A DNA stretch of 64,000 nucleotides from the NCBI GenBank assembly GCA_007922225.1, contig ML679973.1, positions 5,804,597-5,868,596 on the forward strand. Direction: 5' to 3'. A program made the translations under genes and the position numbers. Shown piece after piece: positions 53,716-64,000 of this stretch (the stretch's first letter is position 1; each line of letters starts with the position of its first letter). A model generated the notes under the pieces. The model worked only from the letters and a program-made list of their open reading frames with translations. It was not told where the DNA came from and made no database searches. Source of the DNA: Emydura subglobosa (Eukaryota; Chordata; Testudines; Chelidae).

Positions 53716-55273
53716 ATAAAATAATGATCATCCTTTTATGTTTTGATATTTATTCATTTCTAGGAGATTTATTTGACTTCTTAGCTTCCTCTATGCAGAC
53801 AAACAAATTTAAGGCAGGATTTTCAAAACCTCTCAGCTTTGACTTTTGACTCTGCTTCCATTGGAATCAATGGTAAAACTTTTCTGTTAACTACAAAGGG
53901 AGCAGAGTTATCCCAGTGCTGTGAAGATGCTACCCTTAATTCTTGAGTGACAGCCCTGGAAACCAAAGCATCTGTGGATCCACAGAATAATTCACAGCAC
54001 TGGCAGCTCCAGGACTAGCGTCTCCTGATTATAACATGTGTACATGAGGGGACCAGCTCACTGAATGAGAGGAGACTTCCGTTTCCATGGCCCAGGCAAT
54101 CCTTAGCCCCTCCATGCAGACTGCCAACGAGGGGATAAGTATCACTGGGTTTTGTCACAGGGACACAAATTTTATCGATTGGGAACTGGTCAAAGACCCC
54201 CGCCACCTCTTTTCAGTCATTAAACAATAACAAATTTCAGTCCCTGTCACTTTGGCTGATTTAGGACCACAACCAAGAGGTGAAAGATTCAGACCCCTGA
54301 GCCATCGCTTCCTTTAAAGGGGGCTTCTTTCCTTTCTCACTTTAGCATCTGTCTCTGGAATGTGAGGCTTCCTGAACCCTGCTGTTCGTTGCCAGGATAA
54401 CTTGTGTCCTTCGTGTGGTTATTGTTGTCATGGTGTCTTTTTTTTTTTTTTAAACAGAACAAGATGTTGATGAAAACACCTGCTCATACTTGCTTTTCTT
54501 AATGAATAATCTGTATAACACTAAATGGCACCACAAACCAATTACAGTAGGTTAGATAGCGGCCATGTGCTAATAGTGCAGTCATAGATCACTCCTGTTC
54601 CAGAGCATGTCAGGAATTTCCTAACAATGTGCTTGGATGCGGGAATCTTCTGGGAAATGGGGAAACGCAGCATCTGTATGTTTCAGTGACATTCACAAAC
54701 CCTGTCTTCTCTCCCTCTCTTCTGTTTGTCTATTCTAGGTAAGTGAAACTCTGTTTTCCTTTGCAAGAGGCACTGGTTGGCTGGATCTAAATGGACTGAG
54801 ATGGAAACGGATTCCTATGTGGCTCAGAGGTCATGGTGCAGAGTGTCTGAATTCAAACCTTCATGCCTCTTCGGTTTGTGAGTTTTTGCCAACATGGTTT
54901 GTTGATCAGGTTGCAAAAGAGACTAAATATCCCTGGACAGGGGTTCAAACTGACTAATCTGAATCACTTGACACCCTGTCAGTAATGTGTTGCCCATGTT
55001 GGGTACCTGTGTAGTACATACTTTCACAACTGCCCTCTGCTAATGGAATGTCAGTCTTGCTCAAATGTGTGTGCGTGTGTGTGTGTTACCCTCTAGTGGC
55101 TGATTTACAAAGCCTTATCATCACCAAGGCTCTCTTTTAGCTGAAGTGATAGTTTTGTGCTGTTTTTGGAGCAGACGATCCTGAGTTCTGTACCCTGTGC
55201 CCGTTGCATGCGGTTTCTAGAACATGACTGTGGTATCCCTATGCAATCACACTGACAATTTACTTGGGAGGAC
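53716..55273. other. unassigned sequence with possible conserved block
   Basis: No gene recognised. A T-run lies at about 54438-54451. 54470-54640 ('cttaatgaataatctg', 'ccaattacagtaggttag', 'gatagcggccatgtgc') has the texture of conserved non-coding DNA. A GT run lies at 55065-55086. Confidence 0.35.
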
Positions 55274-55439
55274 TAGGATTGCCACCTCTGAGGTACAAAC
55301 AAAGGGGAAAGCTGGAATAATCCTGAGTCCCTAAAACTGGCCAGCGGGCAGTGTGTACTGAGAACCCTTACAGATTTCCCCGGATGGTTACCTCAAAAAA
55401 GGGATGATCCTGGGAAAATCGGGACAGGTGGCAACCCTA
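55274..55439 (+). mobile_element. GGTTGCCA-ended DNA element, copy 2, with degenerate 8-bp flank repeat
   Basis: It starts 'taggattgccacct' and ends in the inverted complement 'aggtggcaaccct' plus A. Flanks GGGAGGAC (55266-55273) and AGGAAGAC (55440-55447) match at 6 of 8 bases, which fits an aged hAT-type target duplication. The interior matches 20296-20459 in opposite orientation. Confidence 0.65.
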
Positions 55440-56715
55440 AGGAAGACAAAGGCAAGCTGATTAATATTTTGCCCGGTGATTTCTCTCTCTGCCATTTGCT
55501 ATCATGTTATCATAGTGTGTGACTGGATCCTGTGTGTGCCAAAGTATCTCCCCTCAGCACCAGGCCTTTTGCAGTTTGAAGTCCTGGCTCCATTGAAGTC
55601 AATTGGAGTTTTGCCATTGACTCCAGCAGGGTCAAGAATTCATCCTCGTTGAATAGCTTAATTCCTTTTTGCCTCACATTATTTCTCTTTAGGAAATAGT
55701 GTCGAATGGCTGGATGCTCTCATATTACACAAGTATTGTGATGAATTGGCTGGTATGAGCATTGTCTGTGGGCGGCATATGTGTGCTGCTGCCCCCTGCT
55801 GGAGTATTACAATCCTGCTTACATACAACAGTTGTCGACATTATCCTATCATCCCACTATCCTAGGGGTGTTCACTGGGTGGAATAAGACCTGCTGGGAT
55901 GCTGCTGGTGCTGAATTTGTGGGTCCCGCAGGAAAAGTCCTGCTCTTTGAGAGGAGTTCCATTGAATAGCACCGAGTTCCTGGTTAACAAAAAGAAACGC
56001 CCTCCTTGCAGGACAGGTGGAATTTTAAGGCTGCCATTGGAATTAAATCCTGTTTGTGCCACTCCCCTCGCTTTAACTTGGGTTCAGGTGATCTGAAGGT
56101 GGTCCTGTTGCTGTCACATCCTCTGTAGCCTATAGTTACCAACCTTCAAATCCCGAGGCTGGCTTGCTCCCCCTGCATGTGTTCTAGAAGCTCTGGTGGC
56201 AAGGGAAGCCATCAGTGGGCAGCAGGAGTTCTTCACAAACCACACCATTTCCTACTACTTCGTAGGCTCTATCATTGCCAGTCCTCTTAGGAACTTCCTA
56301 CATCTGAGGCTTTTTCCCCCTGCTCACCTTGCCAGTGCTGGATCAATGGCCTCTAGGACAAGTACCGTCCACATGTGTATTCTGGACCAGCTGCCTCTGG
56401 ATAGGTCTCACTGTTAAGCATTTTTCCCCCCAGATATTTGCCCTAAATTTGCCTATGGTGAACTCCATCACATGACTTCAGGATATGCACCAGAAAAGCA
56501 AATGAATAAAGGAAAACTGACAGACAGTGGCTTTTAGCTGAGCTCAGCAGAGAGTTTTTGCCATACAGGTGTTGCGGCACCAAAAGCCAGGATGCAAACA
56601 TGCCTCGATCTTTTACAATGTTCAGATCTGTAGTCTTGTAATGTAGTCAGCAGCACTTCCAATGACTGCTGACTCCAGGCCAGGGGAGCCCTGTGCAATG
56701 ACTTGAGGCACTAAG
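55440..56715. other. unassigned non-coding sequence
   Basis: No gene recognised. The dispersed word 'tccattgaagtcaattggag' occurs at about 55590-55609, followed by its near mirror 'ttgccattgactccag'. Confidence 0.4.
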
Positions 56716-56798
56716 TTAGTCTAGGAACCAGGAATTCAGAGAGAACCACAGAATCTGTCTGTACCCAGCAGCGTCTCTCCTTTGTATTCATCACAGCC
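56716..56798 (+). repeat. dispersed repeat, copy A
   Basis: Aligns with 58270-58359: 'ttagtctaggaaccagg', 'gagaaccacag', 'ctgtctgt', 'atctcc'-like 'tctctcctttgtattc' in the same order. Element type unknown. Confidence 0.5.
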
Positions 56799-57088
56799 AA
56801 GACCAGTCACTTTTCCAACCTGAGGGATATAATCCAGATCTGAACTTTGTGGTTGAGCAGAAACCACAACCCCAGTTCCAACCCTCCCCCAGGTTTTAGA
56901 ACAGTTTGAATCTAATCCATAATTCTGTCCTAGGCAGAACCAAATGCTGGGTCTGCATACACATGAGCAAGAGGGAAGTTAGGGTCCAGCTCTTCTCTTT
57001 GCATCTCCGACCCATCTTTAGTTGGCCATTGTTATGTTCATTACTAGCTCCAGGATTCTCCTTCCCCATCAGCTGTGTGTGAATATTT
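56799..57088. other. unassigned non-coding sequence
   Basis: Contains GATC/CCAG words like 35230-35740; nothing firm. Confidence 0.35.
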
Positions 57089-57381
57089 CAGTATTGCCAA
57101 CCCCAAGAATTCCAAAAATCAGAAATCAGGCCCCTTACAAATCATGAGATTTTTAAAAAAACAATACATTTGGGGGTCTTTTTAATTCTGGTTTCTCAGC
57201 ATCTAGGTTGCACTTGGGTCATGTTTTCAAGTTTTTTCTCCATAGCCATGAAGGCTAGAAACGTCATGTCTAAATGAAAAGTGAGAGTCTCACAAAATCA
57301 CATGACTCCAGGAGCTGGGTCCTTAAGAAACCACCAACGCTTGCAAGACACGTGATGAAACCATGAGAACTGGCAATGCTG
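57089..57381 (-). mobile_element. TTGCCAA-ended element, copy 5
   Basis: The plus strand begins 'cagtattgccaacccc' and ends 'gagaactggcaatgctg', so both inverted ends are readable. The interior is the reverse complement of copy 3 ('cctggagtcatgtg'-type and 'gcccctt..aaatcatgag' words). About 290 bp, the most complete copy. Confidence 0.7.
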
Positions 57382-57404
57382 CTCTTTATTAATGTGATTT
57401 ATTG

Positions 57405-57665
57405 ACATTACGGAGAGCACGGGAGAAGTCCTTGCCCAAACAGGATTAAAAAAGAAATTGGCATATCATTTACAGCAGCTTTCTTATCATTAGCACTAGA
57501 GCTAATGCCATCATTATTTTCCCTAGCGAAAGCAGGGCCTCTGGGGTCTTTCTGCCTTCTGACAGCGGAGACACCAGCGTGCAGATTAATATGCGGTTCT
57601 GTTTATGCTAATGGCAGCTATTTGTAACATTAATATTTTCTTCCACAGTAAAAAATAACAATAAT
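57405..57665. other. candidate conserved non-coding block
   Basis: Unique sequence with 'gtgatttattgacattacg', 'cttatcattagcactagagc', 'gcagattaatatgcgg' and 'tatgctaatggcagc'. A short (AAT)n run follows at 57656-57673. No repeat signature. Inference only. Confidence 0.3.
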
Positions 57666-57712
57666 AATAATAATGTTTTGTCTTGAGGATTTGAGCTCTA
57701 ATGTGCTTTGCA

Positions 57713-57730
57713 GGGGGGGGCGGGAGGGGG
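57713..57730 (+). other. G-rich tract, possible G-quadruplex
   Basis: G-runs of 8, 3 and 5 separated by single bases. The long run can supply two G3 tracts. Confidence 0.5.
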
Positions 57731-58046
57731 AAACAAAAGCCACTGACCTAATTTCTACAGCTTCGAGTGGAAGGCCAAGGTTGCTGCTTTGTGGATGGCA
57801 GGCACTGAGAGAAAGTGCACTCTTCCACACAAATGGGGGGACTGTGGGGAAACTGGTTCCCTTAATGCAGCAGGAAAACAAAGCAGTCATTCGATCTGCT
57901 GGTCAGAACTCCTTACAAGTTCCTGCTGAACAGAGCCAGGGTAGGAACCCTGTAGTGTAGTGAGCAATCCTTTCCACAATGGCGTGGTTCAGGTCAGGAG
58001 TTCAGAAGAGCCTGTGCTATAGCAGTAAAAAGTACCGACGGTGTTG
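57731..58046. other. unassigned non-coding sequence
   Basis: Nothing recognised. Confidence 0.4.
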
Positions 58047-58270
58047 GGGTACGTCTACACTACATTCAAGGGACATGATTACTGCATCATCCAGACTAGT
58101 TTTAATATACCTAGCTTGGGTCCCGGAGCACTGAAGTTGGACAAACCTTCCCACGTACTTACTGCCATGTCTTCACTGCTCCTCTACTTCAGCTAGCTAT
58201 ATGAAAGCTACATCAGGTGTGTCTACATGAAGTGTATTCACACCCTGCAATTGCAGTACAGTCATACCCT
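58047..58270. mobile_element. GGGTACGTCTACAC-ended DNA element
   Basis: The left end 'gggtacgtctacactac' and right end 'tgcagtacagtcataccctt' are worn inverted repeats of the GGGTATGTCTACACTGCA type. It is related at its ends to 39967-40145. Non-coding. Confidence 0.55.
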
Positions 58271-58359
58271 TAGTCCGGGAGCCAGAGAGCCAGAAAGAAC
58301 CACAGCCTGTCCGTGTGCAGCCACCGCAATGAAGCATCTCCTTTGTATTCCTTACGGCT
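58270..58359 (+). repeat. dispersed repeat, copy B
   Basis: Copy of 56716-56798, adjoining the end of the DNA element at 58047. Confidence 0.5.
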
Positions 58360-58429
58360 TTTTATATCATGTATTCATATGTATTCATATCGGCTTTTAT
58401 TAGAGACAGAAGTTCAGATCTGGATATTT

Positions 58430-58530
58430 ACCATTATTATTTGTCATAGAGCCTGCTCACGGAATGGGACCCCATTACGCTAGGCTCTGTACAGACACAG
58501 AGCAAAAAGACAGTTTTTTCCCAAAGATCT
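58430..58530 (-). mobile_element. MIR-like SINE 3' segment, antisense
   Basis: 'ccattattatttgtcatag', 'ctaggctctgtacagacac', 'agacagttttttcccaaag': reverse complement of the SINE tail. Confidence 0.6.
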
Positions 58531-59435
58531 ATGAACTTCCCCAAGGTTTAGGGTGTTTGGATCGGGGTTGTTGGGGCTCTCTTTTGGTCCTGGCCCATTG
58601 TAGAAATAATAATGTTTTCTATGGTCTTTGCACAAGTGAAACATAGTGAGACACAGAGGCATCAGGCTGTTAGGGCCCCGACCCAGAGGAAAAGGAACAC
58701 CTCATGGCTGTCAGATTCCACCAGGTTCTTCTGCAGAGTCCCTCCCTCCCTTGGGCTTATGACAGAGTCTTTTTTGCCACAGGCGTAGCCTTCTCCATGG
58801 TAGGTTGTTAACATTTGATTATTTTATGTGAGTAAATAAAAAAAGCAAAAAGATTTTTGCAAGATGGTGGAGTGAGAACCTTTAAAAATTGCCATAATTA
58901 GCTACTCTGGGAGAACATTATGATATCTAATAGGCCCCTTAGTGATCATTTTAGTAGCCTACCCCGGTGCCTGACACAATACTGAATGTGGCATGTTTAA
59001 TGTTGTTTTAATTAACAACCCTTGAAAGAAAATGTCTGGTTTTTTCCCATTAGCCTTAGGGTTATTGGGATGGGGTTGCAATGTTTCTTGTTTTGAGAGG
59101 ACAAACATGAAGAAGTTGTTTTTTCTGGGTGAAACTGCACCATTTATATGCAGAGGTAGCTCTTTATTTTTCCATATTCCTAAGGGTTTGAGGCACCTGT
59201 TCCTGAATCCACGTCTACTCCAAGTGAACCCAGCAATAGCGGATGGTTTTTGACATGAGGGGGGGGATAGGAATGAGGAAGTGACAGTATCTGTTGAATC
59301 CTTTATTGTAAGGTGAAAACTTTTCTAAAGCAACCACCAAAGGGGCAAAAATAAAATCGTTCTTTAGCAAAGCTGCTCTTTAAAGGGATCTATATGCCAA
59401 GTCAAGTTCAATACAAAAAGTTGGTTTTGTAAAAT
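58531..59435. other. unassigned non-coding sequence
   Basis: Nothing recognised. Confidence 0.4.
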
Positions 59436-59757
59436 CAGAATTGCCATGTTAAATGTCCAAAAATCAGGAGCTATTGCCACATGCCCCCAGATCTTGAAAT
59501 TTGTTTAAAACTAATGAGATTTCTAAAAAAAAAATATATATATATATTTTTTCTTTGCCTTCTGGTTTCATAGCCTTTAGTGTACATTCAGGTCATTTTT
59601 TCAATCTTTTCTCAACATCCATGGGGATTAGCAACTTACTTTCTTATTTAAATTAAAGCTGAAATTCTCATGCAGTCACCTGACTCCAGGAGCTGGGGCT
59701 TTAAGGGAAACATCTAATTTTGTGAGACTCATGTTAAAATCATGAGAGTTGGCATCG
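59436..59757 (-). mobile_element. TTGCCAA-ended element, copy 6
   Basis: Reverse-complement copy: 'cagaattgccatg' left, then 'aaaaatcaggagc', 'ttctggtttcatagcc', 'ctgactccaggagctgggg', 'catgagagttggcat' right. An A-run plus (AT)n tract at 59525-59553 has expanded inside it. Confidence 0.65.
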
Positions 59758-61269
59758 ATGCAAAGTACAAAAGAGTGCTTACAGTCAAAAAGCAAGAGAA
59801 ACATGCTTTTCATTATATCATTTTTAAAAATTCTAATGGGAATGATTTGAAATAAATGAAGAGATGTAAAAATTCTACAGCTGCATTTGCAGCTCAGCAT
59901 CAGCAGCCTCTGGCAGTGAAACTGACTAGAAACAAAAGTGTAGGACTGATTTGCTGATCGCCCACTGGTGTAAATCAGGAAAAACACCATTGAATTCAAT
60001 AGGATTTCACAAGTGTAAGGGAGCAGAGAAATAGGCATCTGGGATGGATTCAAATGCCCAAAGTAAAAAAAGAGCATAAATAGTGTAAAGTAAAGTAGCT
60101 GGTTAACATTCTTTCCGGTGAAATAAGCAAAGGTGTTGTTGGATAGGAGGGTTTAATGAGAGAAAAAGATTTCAGCTTCTATGTTACAAAGTAAATTTCT
60201 AACCTGTGCTTTTGAAAATATGTCAAGTAAGTTCTGCTCTTAATCGCACTAGTGTAAATCTGATGTAGTTCCATTGACTCAAGTGGAGTTACTCCAGATT
60301 TAAACTGTGTAATGGCATGAATGCAATTTACACCCATGAGTTATCTGACAGTGTCCCTTTAACTAAAGGTTGATCATAACTCCACTGAAAAGAGGATGGG
60401 GATGGGGGTGGTTCAAAGGTTGCTTAAAACTGGTGTTGCCTCTCGGACGTGGTGTCCTGAAGAAATTATGCAGGGTAAAGTTTTCTACTCATGGCAATGA
60501 ATGGTGGACTTAGTATACTTCTATTTAGATAGCCTTTTCCCTGGGTTGCATTAGCAGAACCACTTTGTTAGCAGCAAAGCTATTGGTCTTGAAGAGATGG
60601 AGGTTCTAGTCTCACCTCTAACTTTTTGTCTATAACGGTGCTGAATTCATTGGCAGGATGGCAGGATTGGAAGGATTTCCTAATTACCTGGGTGTTGCAA
60701 ATGGTATAAGTCAGGTGAAGGTGTGCAAAGAAAAAGATCAGTGGCACAGAAAAGCAGGGCCTTTAGAAAACTGTAACTGGAAGTTCAGCACTGAGCCAGG
60801 CAGCAGGCGTCCACTGCTACTCTGGCATTTGTGACTAACACACATCTGTTGTGTGCTCTGGGTAACTGGAAGCCTTCAACACACTAAGAAAAATCTTCCT
60901 AGATACAGCTGCCATGGAGTGCTTAAAACTCACTCAGCCAGTCAGCTGAGCTTGTGAGAGAGCACGGGACACAGCGGAGAGGCATTGTCCTTTCTTATGG
61001 ACTCCTTATGATACGGTTGTCCCTGGGTCACCCTGCCCAGTTGATTTCTCTTTGGACTAGCTGTGACACTTGTTTGGTACAAAACTCAGCAGAGTATGTT
61101 CTTTTTGAAGGGGAAAGTAGTTGTATTCGGGCATTGAGGGGGCCGGGAACCTCCAAGGGACACAACGTGGTTTAAAGAGAGCACCCTTTTCAGTTGCGTG
61201 CGCCTACGTGAGGTCAGCCCCCTGTTCTGCCACAGACAGCCACCCCCTCGTGACACTCGCCCCCGGGTC
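59758..61269. other. unassigned non-coding sequence
   Basis: No gene recognised. 59945-60010 and 60245-60310 contain dispersed turtle words ('ctggtgtaaatcagg', 'gtagttccattgactcaag', 'gagttactccagatttaaac'), probably worn elements. Confidence 0.4.
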
Positions 61270-61520
61270 TCAGTGCTGTAGCTCATTTGACACTTGGGTT
61301 AATTTTCTGTAGCGCATGGCAGCTGTTGTGAGCGTCAGCTCGTTAAAATGGTTTTCTAATTAAAGTCCCGTGATAGCCTTCGACCCTGCAAAACGGCTCA
61401 GGAGAGAAGCAGCGAACAAGGTGATAAGCGCACGTCTCTGGGTGCTGGAGAGAGCACAGCCCGCCTGATGTTTGCAGGCAGCAGCCGTATGTTATTAGAA
61501 GGGCTGGGTATTACAGCATT
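61270..61520. other. candidate conserved non-coding block
   Basis: Unique sequence with 'gggttaattttctgtagcgc', 'ttttctaattaaagtcccg' and retained CpGs ('cagctcgttaaaatgg', 'aagcgcacgtctctg'). No repeat signature. Inference only. Confidence 0.3.
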
Positions 61521-62639
61521 TACTTGTTGTCTTCTCACTGCACCACATGCAACCCCGTCACTGGGAACTCCACCCTCTTTGCTTCTCTGGTTTGTGTGCA
61601 TGTAGGTCTTTTCTTCTCAGGAAGCATTGCTCCAGTTTTACCATGTGTGAAAGGTCAGATTTATTAAAACCCCTGACAGGCAGAGGACTGTCCCAGGCTC
61701 CTGTAGGGAGAACACATGATTTTTTTTTCTCAGTGGATGCAAACATAGAAAGTGACGCAGGAGAAACTGCCATCTCCACATTATTTGTGGGTGTCCTACA
61801 AAGACCCCTCCTTCCCCTTCCCTGCCTTCGGTACTCCTGACCAGGCCTGTGGAGAACCAAAGCAATCTGGGACCCAAGCATTACCAGATCCAGTGGGGAG
61901 TTCCTTCTTTCCCACTCCCCCGTACCATCCGTCTTGGGCAACCTGAGCTGTTTGTTGCTTCCAATATTACCAGAGCTTCCCGGTCTTCTCATTCCACACT
62001 ATCCCCCCATCCTTTACCAGCTCCCACTTTCTCCCACATCATCATCCATGTCTTCAAAGCTTTTGTGGGCTATAAGAGCCTCTCAGTTCTCCTTGGCTCT
62101 GGCTTTCATGCTTTTTGATGGAGGAGGAGAGGGAGAGGTGAAGAGAGAGGTTGGGGGTGGAAGCTCTGACAGTGACTGCAGAGCCAACTTCTCCTTGATT
62201 GAGAGACCTTTGTAACGTGACACGACCCAGATGCTTTTCGTAATGAGCCAGCTGAAGGTGTTCTTCAAAATACTCAGGGGACAATCGCTTGCTTTGCGTC
62301 AAGCTCCTTCTTTTGCTATGTCTCAGAGCTCACCTTATTACTTACCCTGTGGACTGGCTGGGCACAGGACAACGGCACATACTAAGGGCTTGGAATGTGA
62401 ATGTACAATTAATAGGTGAGTGGATGTCCGAGGAGAAAGCTGGGAAGATACTAAATTCACAAGAATGGAGCATAGAAGTTGAAGGGGTTTTGTCGGTGTC
62501 ATGACAAGGGCTGAGAGCACAGCATTTGTTGCATTGGGGGGAAATAATGCTGCTCAACTGGTGCCCCCCTTTCTTTGTCATGCAGGTCAGATCTGCTACA
62601 TCTAGGTCCCCTCTGTTCATGCCAGCAAAGGGGAAGGTC
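61521..62639. other. unassigned non-coding sequence
   Basis: No gene recognised. The minus frame 61558-61992 (144 codons) is overlapped by plus frames of up to 97 codons and has no known motif. Confidence 0.35.
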
Positions 62640-62820
62640 TGTGAATGAATGCTCACAACGGCCCTGCGAGGCAGGAAAGTGTTATTGTCCTCATGAAATA
62701 GATAGGACATTGAAGCATAAAGAGAGGAAGTGATTATTCCAAGGCATGGTATTGAGTCAGAATGGGATACGACCCAGAAGTCCCCCCTCTCACGCTCCCT
62801 GCTTTAACCCACACGACCAC
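62640..62820 (-). mobile_element. MIR/CORE-SINE-like copy, antisense
   Basis: Reverse-complement order: 'acaacggccctgcgaggcag', 'tgttattgtcctcatgaaat', 'attgaagcataaagagagg', 'acgacccagaagtcccccc', 'ctgctttaacccacacgacc'. Confidence 0.6.
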
Positions 62821-64000
62821 GTGTAGGGTCTGAACCAAAGCCTCCTGAAGTCAATCCACTTAGTCCTCACTTAGGCTAAACACACAAACCATCCAAATCA
62901 AGCTTCCAAGAAGCTATTTGCACCATAGGATAGGCCTATTTCCTTCTTTTCAGAAGGAATGGACGGAGGAATCATCTTCTTTGCGACCATCAGTTATTTC
63001 AGTAGCATCTTAGCAGTCATTAAATCTCATAATTAGAGGCAGCTTTTTGTGGCATTCTCTGTTTTCTCCCTTCCCCTCTTCTCCACATGCTCCTGTCTCT
63101 AGCATCTTTAACTAAATTACAGTCAAATACTTCATTACAGAGACATTCAGTCAGGAAGGAGGGCCCCGGGGACTTTATTCACAGACAAATGTATTATGCA
63201 CAAGGTTGATCTGATCATACACAATTTGCGCTATACATGCACCCCCCAGGAAATTCTTTTCATAAATGTAAATGATGTGGCACTCAAAAGAACAGAAGAA
63301 AGAAAGAAAGAATGAAAGTCTGGACTGTTCCAGAACTCTTGCTTCTGAGTGCAGAGTGAAAAATTACTCTTGAAGCTGCTTTGCATGCCCACCTCTTCCT
63401 GCATGGACAGCGTAGTCTTCTCATTGAATAGCAGGCTCTTGCTCAGTGTTGGAGGGGGGGAGCAATGCTTAAGTACAGTTTGGTGAGATTATAATATCTG
63501 TTTCTATGGCAACAAGGCAAATACCATCCACAGCTTTTATTTGTGTTTTGAGCAAGGAGGCATAAAGGCAAGGAGGGTTTTGTAAACACAGGGGAGGTGG
63601 GGTTGGGCTACGTTCTCCACTCCACTAGACTTCTTCGTGATGCTCTGTCAATGGTTCCAGTCCTGACCTTGAAGGACCACCCTCTTATGGAAAGAGAGAG
63701 AAATTCTTCTGGTTTATTCAGTGCCTAGTTTCCCTCTAATCTTGCTCCATCATCAGTCCTCAACCCGGACTCTCCTCTCCTGTAGGGAGAGAGAGCTTTT
63801 CCAGGTTGACTCATTCCTGGACTTTTACCATTGCTGCCACTAGGCCTCAGCACTGACATGATGTGGCCAATCTTTTCATGAGATAACAGGGGAATTGTCC
63901 GTGTGCACTGCACATTGGGATTCCCTCACCTTGCTCCATCAGAATAACCTCACCCATGACCTGCAGGGATCTCCCTTGTAGTAATAATAGGCTTGGAGGG
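62821..64000. other. unassigned non-coding sequence
   Basis: No gene recognised. A (GAAA)n-like run lies at about 63297-63318. 62985-63130 ('cattaaatctcataattag', 'taactaaattacagtc') has the look of conserved non-coding DNA. Confidence 0.35.

Noticed and set aside
59676..60077. 133-codon open frame (minus)
   Set aside because: Starts inside unassigned AT-rich DNA and runs into TTGCCAA element copy 6; no domain.
61558..61992. 144-codon open frame (minus)
   Set aside because: Overlaps several plus-strand frames of similar length and has no recognisable domain.

Overview
The window looks like intergenic or intronic DNA of a non-avian sauropsid, most probably a turtle. It holds several decayed CR1 retrotransposons, many MIR/CORE-SINE-like fragments, and a large set of short inverted-repeat DNA elements of the kinds I remember from chelonian genomes. 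Single-copy sequence fills the gaps. I found no tRNA or rRNA, no CpG island and no open frame that I accept as a host gene. The species and family names are recognised from memory of sequence patterns, not from a search.

Layout. Positions 1-8.5 kb hold one copy of a TTGCCAA-ended element, MIR-like fragments, a hAT-type miniature element with a perfect 8-bp target duplication (6724-6856), a compound GA/GT microsatellite, and a minus-strand repeat carrying a hammerhead-ribozyme-like core (7527-7566). They also hold a SINE split by a DNA element. From 8.5 to 24 kb there are AT-rich 'TTTCATTT' elements, two probable solo LTRs (12.25-13.06 and 22.61-23.15 kb) and perfect inverted repeats. From 26.2 to 28 kb a CR1 lies against an older CR1 tail. 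From 30 to 37 kb there are two more TTGCCAA elements and a 24-bp perfect hairpin between them. A minisatellite in the same stretch is interrupted by a second hammerhead-like element (33785-33912). From 39 to 48 kb come palindromic DNA elements, a long CR1 (44.3-46.2 kb), a possible exon (46.49-46.79 kb) and a hAT-like element at 47 kb. From 51 to 64 kb there is a third CR1, further DNA elements and blocks that look like conserved non-coding sequence.

The most interesting signal is the pair of hammerhead-like cores. They lie in two different repeats, on opposite strands, and share one architecture: CUGANGA, one extra A, a hairpin stem, GAAAGCUU, with short pairing segments on the outside. N is U in one and A in the other, which is the one free position of the hammerhead core. 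AGCU is self-complementary, so the missing stem III could form between two molecules.

All mobile elements look inactive. Both CR1 copies that retain the reverse-transcriptase active-site region have lost the first aspartate of FADD. Many blocks between the repeats are rich in TAAT words and lack repeat signatures. They may be regulatory, but only a cross-species alignment can show that.
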